A DNA stretch of 64,000 nucleotides from Cristatella mucedo (lineage: Eukaryota; Bryozoa; Phylactolaemata; Cristatellidae): positions 1 through 64,000 of the forward strand of contig WPIO01000315.1 in the NCBI GenBank assembly GCA_009760855.2, written 5' to 3'. Made by a program: the position numbers and the translations under genes. Position 1 is the stretch's first letter; every line of letters begins with the position of its first letter. This document shows positions 9,291 to 17,797 of the stretch, piece after piece. Below the pieces are notes generated by a model. That model searched no databases, was not told the DNA's origin, and saw only the letters and a list, made by a program, of their open reading frames with translations.

Positions 9291-9941
9291 TTAATTGCTT
9301 CCCTCTGAATCAACAGACCAAAATCTGCCTTCCGTTTCAGTCTTAGTTAAGTCTATTACACAATATCCAAAACGGTTTCTAGTGCAATAGTTAACCAATT
9401 CTCTAAATTGTTTCTTATCAATATCTCCAACGTATGCATCACGGATATACTCAATGTCAGTTGTGTTTTGCTTAAAGATTACTATTAAATTTACATTGTT
9501 TCTAATTTCTCTCCTAGGTATATTTGAAAAGCCCTGAGCAAGATAGAAAATGTTTAAACCTGTATGTCTTCCTCGTTTGAAATAGTCTAATATCTTTGTC
9601 TGATCCTCAGTCATTAAATCATCAAGTACAACTACATTCTTGAAGTTCTTATACGAGTCTACTTCTGGCATAGCATCAATTCCATTCACCCATGAGTAAG
9701 CTTTGTTTTCTTTTGTCATTGACATAAGTCCACGATACAACTTTTGATCTAAACTTGAAGCAATAATTGTACAACTGTCATAACTAACCATTCCATAAAA
9801 TATCCAATTCATTATGAGTTGTGATTTACCTGAACCACTTGGACCTAAAACTAAAGCTCTAATTGGAACATTTGGTAAAGGTTCTTTATGACCAGTATCC
9901 ACATCTTGTCCAAAATTAAACGCCCTTACTCGAAGAGACAT
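9291..9941 (-). CDS. A32/FtsK-HerA-type DNA-packaging ATPase
   Basis: This intact 216-residue protein would pump the element's DNA into capsids. The Walker A motif is GPSGSGKS at residues 33-40. The Walker B is VVVLDD at 103-108. The following YFKRGRHTGLNIFYLAQ segment holds the conserved Gln expected in HerA/A32-type packaging ATPases. The length is typical for Polinton and adintovirus ATPases. The ATG at 9941 is abutted by GTATAGGAA. The gene is divergent from the protease gene, with 34 bases between start codons, so packaging and maturation genes share one control region. It is one of the few core genes here with no break. Confidence 0.88.
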   Translation of the reverse strand: MSLRVRAFNFGQDVDTGHKEPLPNVPIRALVLGPSGSGKSQLIMNWIFYGMVSYDSCTIIASSLDQKLYRGLMSMTKENKAYSWVNGIDAMPEVDSYKNFKNVVVLDDLMTEDQTKILDYFKRGRHTGLNIFYLAQGFSNIPRREIRNNVNLIVIFKQNTTDIEYIRDAYVGDIDKKQFRELVNYCTRNRFGYCVIDLTKTETEGRFWSVDSEGSN

Positions 9942-9975
9942 TTCCTATACTAAAAGAAGTTTTTATATTATAGAA
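9942..9975. promoter_or_regulatory. Divergent promoter region between ATPase and protease genes
   Basis: Both sides of this 34-bp spacer carry the element's ATG-abutting motif: GTATAGGAA-ATG on the minus strand and TATTATAGAA-ATG on the plus strand. The spacer is otherwise A/T-rich. Promoter function is inferred from recurrence of the motif. Confidence 0.55.
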
Positions 9976-10678
9976 ATGGAAATTTACTGCTTGAAATGTA
10001 AGAAGTCAACAGATAGCATTTATGAGGAGTACAACGAGATTGATAGTACAAAAGGTCTTAGAGGAATGATTAAAGCAATTTGTGTGATTTGTGAGAGAAC
10101 AAAATCAAAGTTTGTTAAGCTTAGAAGTGTTGGTGAAGGAGTTCTAGCTCATGGTAAAAAGTTAGGTACAGGAGTTTTAGCCCATGGGAAAAAGTTAGGT
10201 ACTGGAGTTTTGTCTCATGGAAAAAAGTTAGGTGGTGAGATGAGTAAAGAACAAATACTTTCTGAACTAAGAAAAACTATCAACAGTTTAAAAAAAGTAG
10301 AAAGTACACCACTAACTGATCTCGAAATAAATAACTATGTGAAAGAATTAGATATAAAAAATTTCAGAGGCGTGTTTGCAAGAGATGAATTAATTTCTCC
10401 AGAACAGAATGAGTGCCTTATTTGCAATACTGGTAAATCAGATTTAGAAATATATCATTGGGTAGCTCTTAAAAAAAATTGGAGATCGATGTTTCTATTT
10501 TGATTCGTTCGGTGCTCCTCCCATGATAGAAGTGATTAATTATTTTGGAGTTACACCAAGTTTTCAGAATTTTCAACTGCAAAAGTTTAATCAAACGGAT
10601 TGTGGAATGAGGTGCTTAATCTTCCTTAAACTAATGGAATTTGTCGACTTTGGTACAGTCATGCAATTATTAATTTGA
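9976..10678 (+). pseudogene. Zn-ribbon plus adenain-like cysteine protease, frameshifted
   Basis: The N-terminus has MEIYCLKCKKS and CVICERTKSKF, a two-CxxC ribbon of DUF5679 type. Residues about 55-85 hold three tandem copies of a 12-residue unit, G(V)LAHGKKLGTG-like. From about residue 110 comes an adenovirus-protease-like domain: NFRGVFARDEL, then IYHWVALK with the presumed catalytic His. The frame ends at 10,503. In another frame DSFGAPP, a Q-containing strand and DCGMRCLIFL, with the presumed catalytic Cys, continue to TGA at 10,676-10,678. A one-base shift in or after the run of eight A at about 10,470 is the likely break. The role would be virion maturation cleavage. The start is set by TTATAGAA. 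The fusion of ribbon and protease and the repeats are notable. Confidence 0.68.
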
Positions 10679-10696
10679 ATTAAACAAAATATTTCC

Positions 10697-10706
10697 ACTA
10701 TATAGA
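10697..10706 (+). promoter_or_regulatory. ATG-abutting motif before the SSB-like gene
   Basis: The sequence ACTATATAGA directly precedes ATG 10,707. It is one of the clearest examples of the TATATAGA-ATG signal shared by genes of this element. Confidence 0.55.
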
Positions 10707-11195
10707 ATGGAAAATCAAGAAAAGAAATTTGTAGTCCTCCAAAATTCTGCAGCTGTTATCCCTAAAGGAAAGCCTGCACACGTTCATGTTGAAGAGAAAA
10801 TTTCAAAAGATTCAAAACCTTATCTTAGCGCGTGGATGTATATAACAGAAGAATCACTTCCTTATATTCAAAATATTGTAGATAGATCGAGTGAACAATT
10901 AGAATTCAAGGGATTTGATGCTTTTGCAAGGTCAAAAATTTGAATTAGATTTGATTTTGGAAAGAAACCTAGCATTATGTTTGATGAGAATAATAAACAA
11001 ATTAAAGTATCTAGTCCTGCAGACGTAATTAAGAAATTAGGAAATGATTTTAGTATCACTGGAATTCTTGATGGAAGTTATGTTTCAAAAGAATATTATA
11101 ATAATGAAGCAAGATTAAATATTAGACTAAAGATTGACCAAGTAAAAGTTTATGGTTCTCCAAAGAGATCAGTTTTTAATCCAGCAGAGTTTTAA
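10707..11195 (+). pseudogene. Probable ssDNA-binding (OB-like) protein with one in-frame TGA
   Basis: A single frame of 163 codons runs from ATG 10,707 to TAA 11,193-11,195 and is interrupted only by TGA at 10,941-10,943. The second half has alternating strands (FSITGILDGSYVSKEYY, LNIRLKIDQVKVYG) as in OB-fold ssDNA-binding proteins. The first half is also beta-rich. The position right after the protease and the presence of an exonuclease and PolB in the same element fit a replication or recombination SSB. The assignment rests on pattern and context, not on a diagnostic motif. CTATATAGA abuts the ATG. Confidence 0.45.
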
Positions 11196-11228
11196 AAGTA
11201 TAAAAATTAGTTTGTAAGTTAAATTTTT

Positions 11229-11531
11229 TTAGATCTTTTTCCGAGTGATATCAAGCATTCTATCAACTATTCCACGAGCATAATTTTTTATCTTATTTAG
11301 GCTAGCAGGATTACTTACTTCATCTCTTAGAAAATCAGTAGCAAATGAATCGTTTAATCCACCAGCAAGGCCTAAGCCCAATTTTGATTTCGCTGCCATC
11401 ACAGCTGCTACTGTCTTTGCATCTTCACGTACGTAATTTGGTTGTTGAGGATCAAGCGCAATTCTAGCAGCAGATTCAGCTAATACCAAGTCTGACAAGT
11501 TTCTTATTTCTGTTCTTGTAGGTTCAGGCAT
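11229..11531 (-). CDS. Small hypothetical protein, 100 residues
   Basis: This open frame has no recognised family. It is predicted helical, Ala-rich in the middle (AVMAAKSKLGLGLAGGLND) and ends in a basic tail, RKKI. The TATAGAA motif is not found directly before the ATG at 11,531 (GTCTATAC lies about 17 bases upstream). The true start could therefore differ, or the gene could be expressed with its upstream neighbour. It is convergent with the SSB-like gene, with 33 bases between stops. It is probably a virion accessory protein by context only. Confidence 0.45.
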   Translation of the reverse strand: MPEPTRTEIRNLSDLVLAESAARIALDPQQPNYVREDAKTVAAVMAAKSKLGLGLAGGLNDSFATDFLRDEVSNPASLNKIKNYARGIVDRMLDITRKKI

Positions 11532-11582
11532 TGATCCAGTTTCAGTGTATAGACAGACTATCGTGCACTAAAGCTTTGTTAT

Positions 11583-12002
11583 CTAAATCATTAATTCCGG
11601 TAAATAGCCTTCACTCATTCTCTGAGTAAATTTGGTTCCCGGCCCGGCATATGAATAACGGTTAGTTCCATTGAATGAACCACCTGGCACAAATTCCGAT
11701 TTTACTCCTGAAGGGAGTTTCATATGCATTTCGCGATTCCCAGTTAGTTTGTTTATGAAATCCACGATGCCTGAGCCAAGTCGTCTATTACGTTTCAATT
11801 GTTTTAGAGAAAGATTCAATTGTAGGCCAGTGTTTTTTGATCTACACTTTTCTATTTTGTTTAGTTGTGTTTTTGTTACAAAGATAACAATAGTGCCTGA
11901 TAGGTCTTCTTTTTTTAACCTGATTGAAATAGGTTTATCAGATTTGTGTATCAAGTTTACTTGATGATCTGATAGATTTAGCTTTGCCTCATGATATTCC
12001 AT
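11583..12002 (-). CDS. Minor virion-like protein, 139 residues
   Basis: The intact frame has a beta-rich first half, a basic central linker (KQLKRNRRLGSGIVDFINK) with a hydrophobic helix, and a C-terminal Gly/Tyr/Asn-rich stretch including NRYSYAGPGTKF. Such GPG-containing tails and Gly-rich segments occur in small virion or entry-associated proteins of adenovirus-, parvovirus- and Polinton-like agents. No specific family is claimed. The ATG at 12,002 follows GTATAGAA directly. The divergent neighbour is the HNH gene, with 56 bases between start codons. Confidence 0.5.
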   Translation of the reverse strand: MEYHEAKLNLSDHQVNLIHKSDKPISIRLKKEDLSGTIVIFVTKTQLNKIEKCRSKNTGLQLNLSLKQLKRNRRLGSGIVDFINKLTGNREMHMKLPSGVKSEFVPGGSFNGTNRYSYAGPGTKFTQRMSEGYLPELMI

Positions 12003-12058
12003 TTCTATACATAATTAAATTTTTATTTAAAGGCAAATTAAACTATTATATATTAAAA

Positions 12059-12613
12059 ATGAATCAAGATTATATCTTTAGAGATCGAGCTATGGAGTTG
12101 CTTTATTATGAACCGGATACTGGAAAAATCTTCTGGAAGGTGGGTAGAAGAGGTATTGTTAGAGCAGGCGCAGAAGCCGGAACAGTAAATAACACTGGTT
12201 ATATAAGAATAAAAATTGATGGGAAACACTACCAAGCGCATAGATTGGTGTGGTTGATAGTAGCAGGCAAAATGCCAGTACAGGGAATTGACCATAAATA
12301 TAATAATAGGCAAAATAATTGTTTTAGAAATTTGCGAGAGGCATTTTTTTCAGAAAATCAAAGAAATAAAGTAATACGTAAAGACAACACTTCTGGCTTT
12401 GTTGGGGTTAGTTTTAACAAAGCAAGTAATAAATGGAAATCGTGTATATGTATAGACAAGCATAAATATTACTTAGGCTTATTTGACAATCCTATTACAG
12501 CTGCTGAAGTACGTGACATTGCTGCAATACGCCTCCATTTGCAATTCGCGAGATTAAACTTTACTTATAGTTTAACAGAAGATTACAAAATACTTAGACA
12601 TACGGACTTTTAA
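12059..12613 (+). CDS. HNH/AP2-type homing endonuclease, intact
   Basis: This 184-residue protein matches free-standing phage-type HNH endonucleases. The HNH core is AHRLVWLIVAGKMPV, then IDHKYNNRQNNCFRNLREA (His-Asn-type metal and catalytic positions), followed by ENQRNK. An AP2-like DNA-binding domain follows (NTSGFVGVSFNKASNKW and YYLGLFDNPITAAE). It would nick or cut DNA at a homing site and spread into alleles lacking it. I place the start at 12,059; an upstream in-frame ATG at 11,984 lies inside the neighbouring gene. Unlike its neighbours it has TATTAAAA and not TATAGAA before the ATG. The frame is intact while much of the element is decayed. It is probably a secondary insertion into the element. 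Confidence 0.82.
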   Translation: MNQDYIFRDRAMELLYYEPDTGKIFWKVGRRGIVRAGAEAGTVNNTGYIRIKIDGKHYQAHRLVWLIVAGKMPVQGIDHKYNNRQNNCFRNLREAFFSENQRNKVIRKDNTSGFVGVSFNKASNKWKSCICIDKHKYYLGLFDNPITAAEVRDIAAIRLHLQFARLNFTYSLTEDYKILRHTDF

Positions 12614-12960
12614 TTTCGACATCTCTTTTTCAAATCATCTCTTAGTTTTATCATTTCATTATATATTTCTTCTTGTGATTTACCTTGCGCAAACAGATTA
12701 GCTAGTAGCATTGCACTCTCAGCTTGATAATTACAAGTCTTTTTTCCTCCAATCGTACTACTTTCTACTTTTTTATATCTTCTTTTAATTTATCTGAATA
12801 GCTTACTCCTGATACCTCCACAAGTTGTTTTCCAGTTTTCAAATAATCTAATCTGTTTTTAACCTCACTATTCTGCACTTTGTCACTCAAATCTGCGTAT
12901 CCATTTTTGGAGCTTTAGCAGTATACATTGTTGAGTCAATAATCTTCTTAATCAATCCTG
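12610..12960 (-). pseudogene. Decayed small helical protein
   Basis: Minus-strand coding-type sequence with Lys/Glu/Asp-rich helices can be read to TAA 12,610-12,612, but only by switching frame twice (near 12,760 and 12,905). The last 54 codons are open and include a Cys-containing start and a strongly charged end. Its stop overlaps the stop of the convergent HNH gene by 3 bases. No family is recognised. Confidence 0.35.
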
Positions 12961-12966
12961 CTACAG

Positions 12967-13584
12967 TTAATTGATGGAAACTCCTAAACCAACTGCTCCA
13001 ATAATAGAAGCTATACTTGCTATAATAGCTGGGATTGCAGGTAAAAATCCGCCAGATCTTACTTCAAGAAAGTTCTTACTCCAAGCTTTTGTATCTAATT
13101 GTGAAGCATCCCAAGATATTTCCTCTCCGAATGTCTCTGAAAGAAATCTACTAGGATCTAAGTACCAATCAGATTTAGCTTTTTCTGCTTCTAGCAAAAT
13201 CTCGTTTATGTAATAGCCAACCTCTAATGATGCTACCATTTTTGACAGTCCTTCTTTTTTATCTGCAATTGTTTTCCAAAAGACATTGCCATATTTTCCT
13301 GAAGCAATGTCATCTACAATCTCTTTTATGAATAATCCTAAATCTGAAATTCCTGTTATTCCTGATAAAAATCCACCAAATGCTTTTGTAGCAGTTCCCA
13401 TAACTTTGAATGACTTCAAAACTTTTGGAACAATTGTTGCAATCCTATTTGAGGCTCTCAGACTTAGCTTTACTGCAATCTTTGGAGCTACTTTTATTAT
13501 TGCTTTTGAACCTAGATCAGTTGCAGTTGTTGTTCCTGATAATACTTCTTTTGTTGTATCTAAGCCAGATTTTATTTTTTCCAT
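12967..13584 (-). CDS. pX/pVI-like hydrophobic virion protein, 205 residues
   Basis: The intact frame encodes a basic, Ser/Thr/Lys-rich N-terminal half with repeated amphipathic helices (AIIKVAPKIAVKLSL and others). A central Gly-rich hydrophobic block (FGGFLSGITGISDLGLFI) follows, and the C-terminus is GGFLPAIPAIIASIASIIGA, a typical membrane-inserting segment. This profile resembles small membrane-active or core proteins of adeno- and adintovirus-like particles. The assignment is by profile only. The start at 13,584 is 10 bases from the start of the divergent fibre gene, with TATATAT between them. Confidence 0.5.
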   Translation of the reverse strand: MEKIKSGLDTTKEVLSGTTTATDLGSKAIIKVAPKIAVKLSLRASNRIATIVPKVLKSFKVMGTATKAFGGFLSGITGISDLGLFIKEIVDDIASGKYGNVFWKTIADKKEGLSKMVASLEVGYYINEILLEAEKAKSDWYLDPSRFLSETFGEEISWDASQLDTKAWSKNFLEVRSGGFLPAIPAIIASIASIIGAVGLGVSIN

Positions 13585-13594
13585 ATATATAAGA
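13585..13594. promoter_or_regulatory. Ten-base divergent start region
   Basis: Only ATATATAAGA separates the ATG of the pX-like gene (minus) from the ATG of fibre-like gene 2 (plus). Any core promoter for both genes must lie in this A/T segment or within the coding regions. On the plus strand it gives TATATAAGA-ATG, a close variant of the shared motif. Confidence 0.5.
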
Positions 13595-14451
13595 ATGGAT
13601 AATATTAGTAAGATTAATGGTAATATTTTTAGCGACCTTGATGCTAATGGAAATGGTATTACAAATCTTGCTTTTCCAGTAAATGATGGAGATGCAATAA
13701 GATTAGATTATACTCTCAATTCAGACTTTTTAATACTGTGGCAACTAATGTTTCAGGAGAAATAGCTTCTGTTTCTAACTTAACTGACTTACTTACAAAG
13801 AATAGCGCAAAAATGTTATCCCAATTGAATTATAAAAATATAACTGGTATATCTGAAAGATCTGCTGACGGAACAGTCTATCAAGATTCTAGGCCTTACA
13901 AAGTAATAAACTATGGATTACTAAAAAGTATGACTCCAGTTTTTAATGGTAAGTCTAATAGTACTCTTGATCTAGGATCAAACAGAATTACCTCTTTAAA
14001 AAATTCAGATGTTGTAGCAAAGCAATCTGTTGATTCTTATAAATGTTTTACTTTGTACTTAAGACTTACTGGTTTTACAAGTGATTCAATTATTGTTCCA
14101 TTAAACATATTTAATATTGATGTAATTGGAACAGGAACAGAAAGGTCTACATTAAAAACAACTCCTGCAGATATTGCAGTTTTTAATCAGCAAGGTCAAG
14201 TTGTAGGCTATGCAACACCTTATAAAACTTTTGTTGCTGGTCCAGTAGCAAACTTTCAAGCAATATCCAATATTCTATGGTGTTCTAATACAACTGGAAC
14301 GTTTTTAGAGTTAACTAGTGACAACACTTATGGTGTATCTGGTACTCTTCTTTAAGTTATAAATATTGATGGAACCTGTACATATATGATAGATAATTTA
14401 AGAGTTGCAAGTAATATTACATATATTGATTTTATAATTACTATTGTATAG
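13595..14451 (+). pseudogene. Fibre-like protein 2 (frameshift and one in-frame stop)
   Basis: The start MDNISKINGNIFSDLDANG and the following unit NLAFPVNDGDAIRLDY match fibre 1's NGYILSDLGANENRIINLSDPVSDGDAV, so the two genes are paralogues. A frameshift near 13,720-13,745 moves the reading to the frame open at 13,738-14,355. After the TAA at 14,353-14,355 the same frame continues with beta strands to TAG 14,449-14,451. The shaft repeats are followed by a larger globular C-terminal part (about 200 residues). The role is presumed virion spike or fibre. The final TAG is part of the GTATAGA motif that abuts the ATG of fibre 3. Confidence 0.55.
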
Positions 14452-14452
14452 A

Positions 14453-15330
14453 ATGTCTGTAGGATATCGTAGAAAAGGTACTAACCAAAAAAATTACATT
14501 CGTAAGACTGGAGATATTATGAATGGACCCTTAAACATGAATCAAAATCTAATAAAAAATCTTTGAGACTCTGTTGATCCTGCAGATGTTGTAAACAGAA
14601 AGTATATAGATACAAACTTTGTCACAAAAGTATCAAGAGGTACGACTGCTGATGGCGATCTTGATATGAATAATCATCGAGTGATATAGATCTTGCTAAT
14701 CCTGTTAATCCAAGTGATGCTGCTACAAAAGATTATGCAGATACTAAAATATCAAAAACTGGTGGAATTATCAGTTGAGATTTAATTGTAGAAGGAAAAT
14801 TAAATATTGCTAATGCAGCAACACCATACTTTGCAACCAACGTCGCAACTTTTGCATATATGGATGCTAATTTTGTAAAATATAATGGTGCAAGAATGAA
14901 TGGTCCTTTGATTATGAATAATAATCCAATTATTATAGAAAATGATCCTGTAAATCCGAATGATGGAGTAAATCTTGGCTATCTACGGAAAATAAGTGGA
15001 AATGTTACAGCTGTAAATTTTAAAGGAACAATGGACGGCTCGCTAACTATACAAATACATGTTAGAACAGTCAATGGTAGATGGATTACTGACATTAGCA
15101 ACATTGTAATTCAAAGAGGTTTATTTGTTATTGGAGTGGTGTATGAAATTTCTGGAATAACAAATGTACTTATGCCTCCGCCATCAACATTAACAGCTCA
15201 GGTTGATCAATTGTATGGTAGCTATATGTTAGATGCTAGTAAAAAAATAGTTGCTAATTCTACTTTTATATCTGGATCAATTTTTTTAGATAGAGAAATA
15301 AATGTTACTGTTTATATAGCAATGGCATAA
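14453..15330 (+). pseudogene. Fibre-like protein 3 (two in-frame TGA and a frameshift)
   Basis: The start MSVGYRRKGTNQKNYIRKTG leads into shaft units of the form GDIMNGPLNM and SVDPADVVNRKYIDTNF, each similar to units in the other fibre genes. The frame meets TGA at 14,564-14,566, shifts near 14,680, and meets another TGA at 14,776-14,778. It is then open to TAA 15,328-15,330. The C-terminal 110 residues (from about 14,995) form a beta-rich head ending INVTVYIAMA. The first base of the next gene's ATG is the last base of this stop (TAATG). It is one of three fibre-like genes in tandem. Confidence 0.55.
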
Positions 15331-16318
15331 TGTTAAATAGAAAACATTTACAAATGATTGGAACATTGGATATGTCTAAAATAGAATAGTAAATCTTGGA
15401 AGTAATGTAGACCCTTTAGAAGCTGTTGGAAAATCATTTGCTGATAACAACTATGTAAGAAAAGATTCAGACCATGTTGTAAGAGGAAATATATCTGCAA
15501 ACTCAAAAAAATATGTCAATGTACTAGCTCCGATAAATGGAAATGATGTTGCAACAAAAGAGTACATTGATACTAAAGCAGATTTTACAGTAAATAGTGA
15601 TCTAACAGTTAATGAACTAATAGTTGTAGATAGAATAAATAATGGTAAATCAATAATTGATGCTAGTAGAACATATCTAGCAAATAGATTATTTTCACTC
15701 CTAGGACTTCCATACATTATTACAAGTTCTTTGAGTTTCAGTAAGATAGAAAAGCTGTCAGGTTTTAATAGTAATCTATTTGCCAATAGAGACCATTACT
15801 TAGCTAGAATGTCTGATGTAAGAAAAGCACCAATATATTATTCAAAATTAAAACTGAGAATAAAAGATCTTTATGATGTGGACAGTGAAAGTCCTTTTAT
15901 GCATTTAAGTATTTTTGGAGCAAACTATTAATTCTTAAGTGTTACAGAGAAGCAAGTAACTGAAAAATTGATTCTATTAAAGGATGTGAATATGACTAGA
16001 GTAAAATACTGTGATTTTAAAATGGAATTAAATTTAAATATTGGTAATGTAGGAAGTTTTATATTTAGAGATTATTATCACAAAATTCACTCACCAAATT
16101 TCTCTGTTTCTAATTTTCTTAATATCACTTATTACGGAGTTGAAAATAATTATATGTTATTATCAAGTGATTATATAACACAGTTCGATGTTTATCCTAA
16201 TAATATTTTCATAACTATAAAATTTCCTGTTTTAAATTATAGTAATATGATTACTCCAAGTGCTTCAGATATTATTGAAATTACTGTAGCTGATGTTGTT
16301 ATAAGTCAATACAGTTAA
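15330..16318 (+). pseudogene. Fibre-like protein 4 (early frameshift, one in-frame TAA)
   Basis: A short start (MLNRKHLQMIGTLDMSKIE) runs into a stop near 15,388. The next frame then carries the shaft pattern DPLEAVGKSFADNNYVRKDS and ATKEYIDTKADFTVNS and stays open to the TAA at 15,929-15,931. Past that stop the same frame is open to TAA 16,316-16,318 and forms a large beta-rich C-terminal domain. The shaft is shorter and the head longer than in fibres 2 and 3, so the heads differ more than the shafts. This is expected for attachment proteins and is inference. Confidence 0.5.
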
Positions 16319-16687
16319 ACTTTCCAATCTAGGCTTTCTTTAATAAACTCTGTTGGCATACTCTATTCTTTTCCTGTTAGTTGTTTTGTTAACTCTATTT
16401 TTTTAGAGTATGCTTCTGATTTAAGACTATTTATTTTATCTATTTTCAAATCTTTAAGAAACTCTGAAAAGATTGATCCATCTCTAACTTTTGTAGTTAT
16501 ATATATATGCCATTTCTTTTTCTGAATGATTTACTCTTAAAGCTTTGTATTCTAAAACTAATTTTAATGCTTCTAATAGTGTACTCCTAATATCTTTAAT
16601 TCTTCCCATGGGATATGAGCAAATTTGTATAGTCTGTTGTCCTTGTGCAACTGTTAGACAATCTTTACTTCTAGTTTCTACATTCAT
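16315..16687 (-). pseudogene. Small hypothetical protein, frameshifted
   Basis: ATG 16,687 (preceded by TTATATAGAA) opens 67 codons to 16,484. A second frame from about 16,505 continues helical, Lys-rich sequence, with one TAG near 16,365, to TAA 16,315-16,317. The product would be about 120 residues. No family is recognised. Its stop overlaps that of the convergent fibre gene. Confidence 0.4.
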
Positions 16688-16706
16688 TTCTATATAAATA
16701 AATTAT

Positions 16707-17249
16707 TTACAGTGTGGTTGATGGAATTGTATCAGAAACTGGTACATTCGGATCTGCGACAACCTCTGGAGCAACAACTGCTTGAACAGCTAGAGCAGCA
16801 AGTGTTGCCTTTTGTCTAGCACTAGTTCCATCAGATATATCAGGTAGAATTGCATAACATTCATCCTTAGCAATTCCAGAGATATCTGGTTTCATTCCTG
16901 CAACGCCTGAGATAACTGTTGAATGTGTTGGTAGCTGGCTAGCAATCCATGTTGTATAACTAGAGATTTCTCCAGGTGTATCAAGAAGAGTATCAACTTT
17001 AGTTCCAACTGTTGCTTCAAGGTCACTTGTTATACTTGCCATTCCAGAATCGATTACCTTTTGTGCTTCAATATCACACTCATCAAAATAAAACTTTTTT
17101 ACAGATGTATCTGTCATAATTGAGATATCTGAGTCGAGTGTCTGTTGGTCATAAGCAGTCAGTCTAGACTTTACAAGATAATCAACATATGCTTTCAGCA
17201 GAGTTGCAGATGTGGCAAGACTGGAATCAGTTACATCAGTTGTCGACAT
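16707..17249 (-). CDS. Hypothetical Ser/Thr/Asp-rich protein, 180 residues
   Basis: The frame is intact from ATG 17,249, directly after TATAGGAA. The sequence is acidic, rich in Ser, Thr, Asp and Ala, with a helical first half and a Val/Pro-rich tail (VVAPEVVADPNVPVSD). There are no membrane segments or enzyme motifs. The strong start motif and open frame indicate a real element gene. The function is unknown; acidic Ser/Thr-rich composition would fit a scaffold or virion-internal protein, but that is a guess. Confidence 0.5.
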   Translation of the reverse strand: MSTTDVTDSSLATSATLLKAYVDYLVKSRLTAYDQQTLDSDISIMTDTSVKKFYFDECDIEAQKVIDSGMASITSDLEATVGTKVDTLLDTPGEISSYTTWIASQLPTHSTVISGVAGMKPDISGIAKDECYAILPDISDGTSARQKATLAALAVQAVVAPEVVADPNVPVSDTIPSTTL

Positions 17250-17280
17250 TTCCTATACTCTTATAAAAAATACAAAACAT

Positions 17281-17451
17281 CTAATTCTTTATTAACTCTC
17301 GTGCTTTAATTTTAAGTTCCTCATATTTATCTTCATGGGTGCACATTTCAAATATAATTTTAATAAGTTCATCACTTAATTTTAATTTTCTACCTTGACT
17401 AATATCTTGAATTTTATTACTAATTTCATAATTTGTTCTTTTTGGATCCAT
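17281..17451 (-). CDS. Small hypothetical protein, 56 residues
   Basis: A complete short frame of charged helical character (MDPKRTNYEI at the start, ARELIKN at the end) lies between two better-supported genes. Its codon style is like its neighbours'. TATATATGT precedes the ATG, a weak form of the shared motif. No family is recognised. Confidence 0.35.
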   Translation of the reverse strand: MDPKRTNYEISNKIQDISQGRKLKLSDELIKIIFEMCTHEDKYEELKIKARELIKN

Positions 17452-17491
17452 ACATATATACTATGAAGAAAAGCATTTAATTCAAAATTAA

Positions 17492-17797
17492 TTATTTAAT
17501 TTGTACGACCTGTTTAGTTTCTGGAGTTTTTGATTTCTTTTCTGCTTCTACCAACATTTCATTTATATTGCTTCTACATTCCATTAGTTTATCGCAGGTA
17601 TCACAAATCTCAACGAGAACACTAATATACGAGCTATCCAAGTCTGGAATAAGTTTATCAAGTGAATGCTTGACAATTCTTTGATCTACTCTCTTTAACT
17701 TTTGTAGACAAATTTTAAGAGAAATATCTCTTGATTGTTCGCAACTCTGAATTCTAGAAACATCCACCCTACATAAATATAAATTTTTATAGTTCAT
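17492..17797 (-). CDS. Hypothetical helical Cys-containing protein, 101 residues
   Basis: The best start is ATG 17,797 (MNYKNLYLCRVDVSRIQSC), which overlaps the last 11 bases of the upstream acidic gene. A longer reading of this frame from 17,944 would run through that gene in the wrong frame and give low-complexity Met/Asn/Lys, so I reject it. The protein is helical with Cys pairs (CDTCDKLMEC near residue 65) and a Lys-rich tail. No family is recognised. Confidence 0.42.
   Translation of the reverse strand: MNYKNLYLCRVDVSRIQSCEQSRDISLKICLQKLKRVDQRIVKHSLDKLIPDLDSSYISVLVEICDTCDKLMECRSNINEMLVEAEKKSKTPETKQVVQIK

Noticed and set aside
11984-12058. N-terminal extension of the HNH protein
   Set aside because: The extra codons overlap the start of the divergent gene and are not part of the HNH family pattern; the start at 12,059 is preferred.
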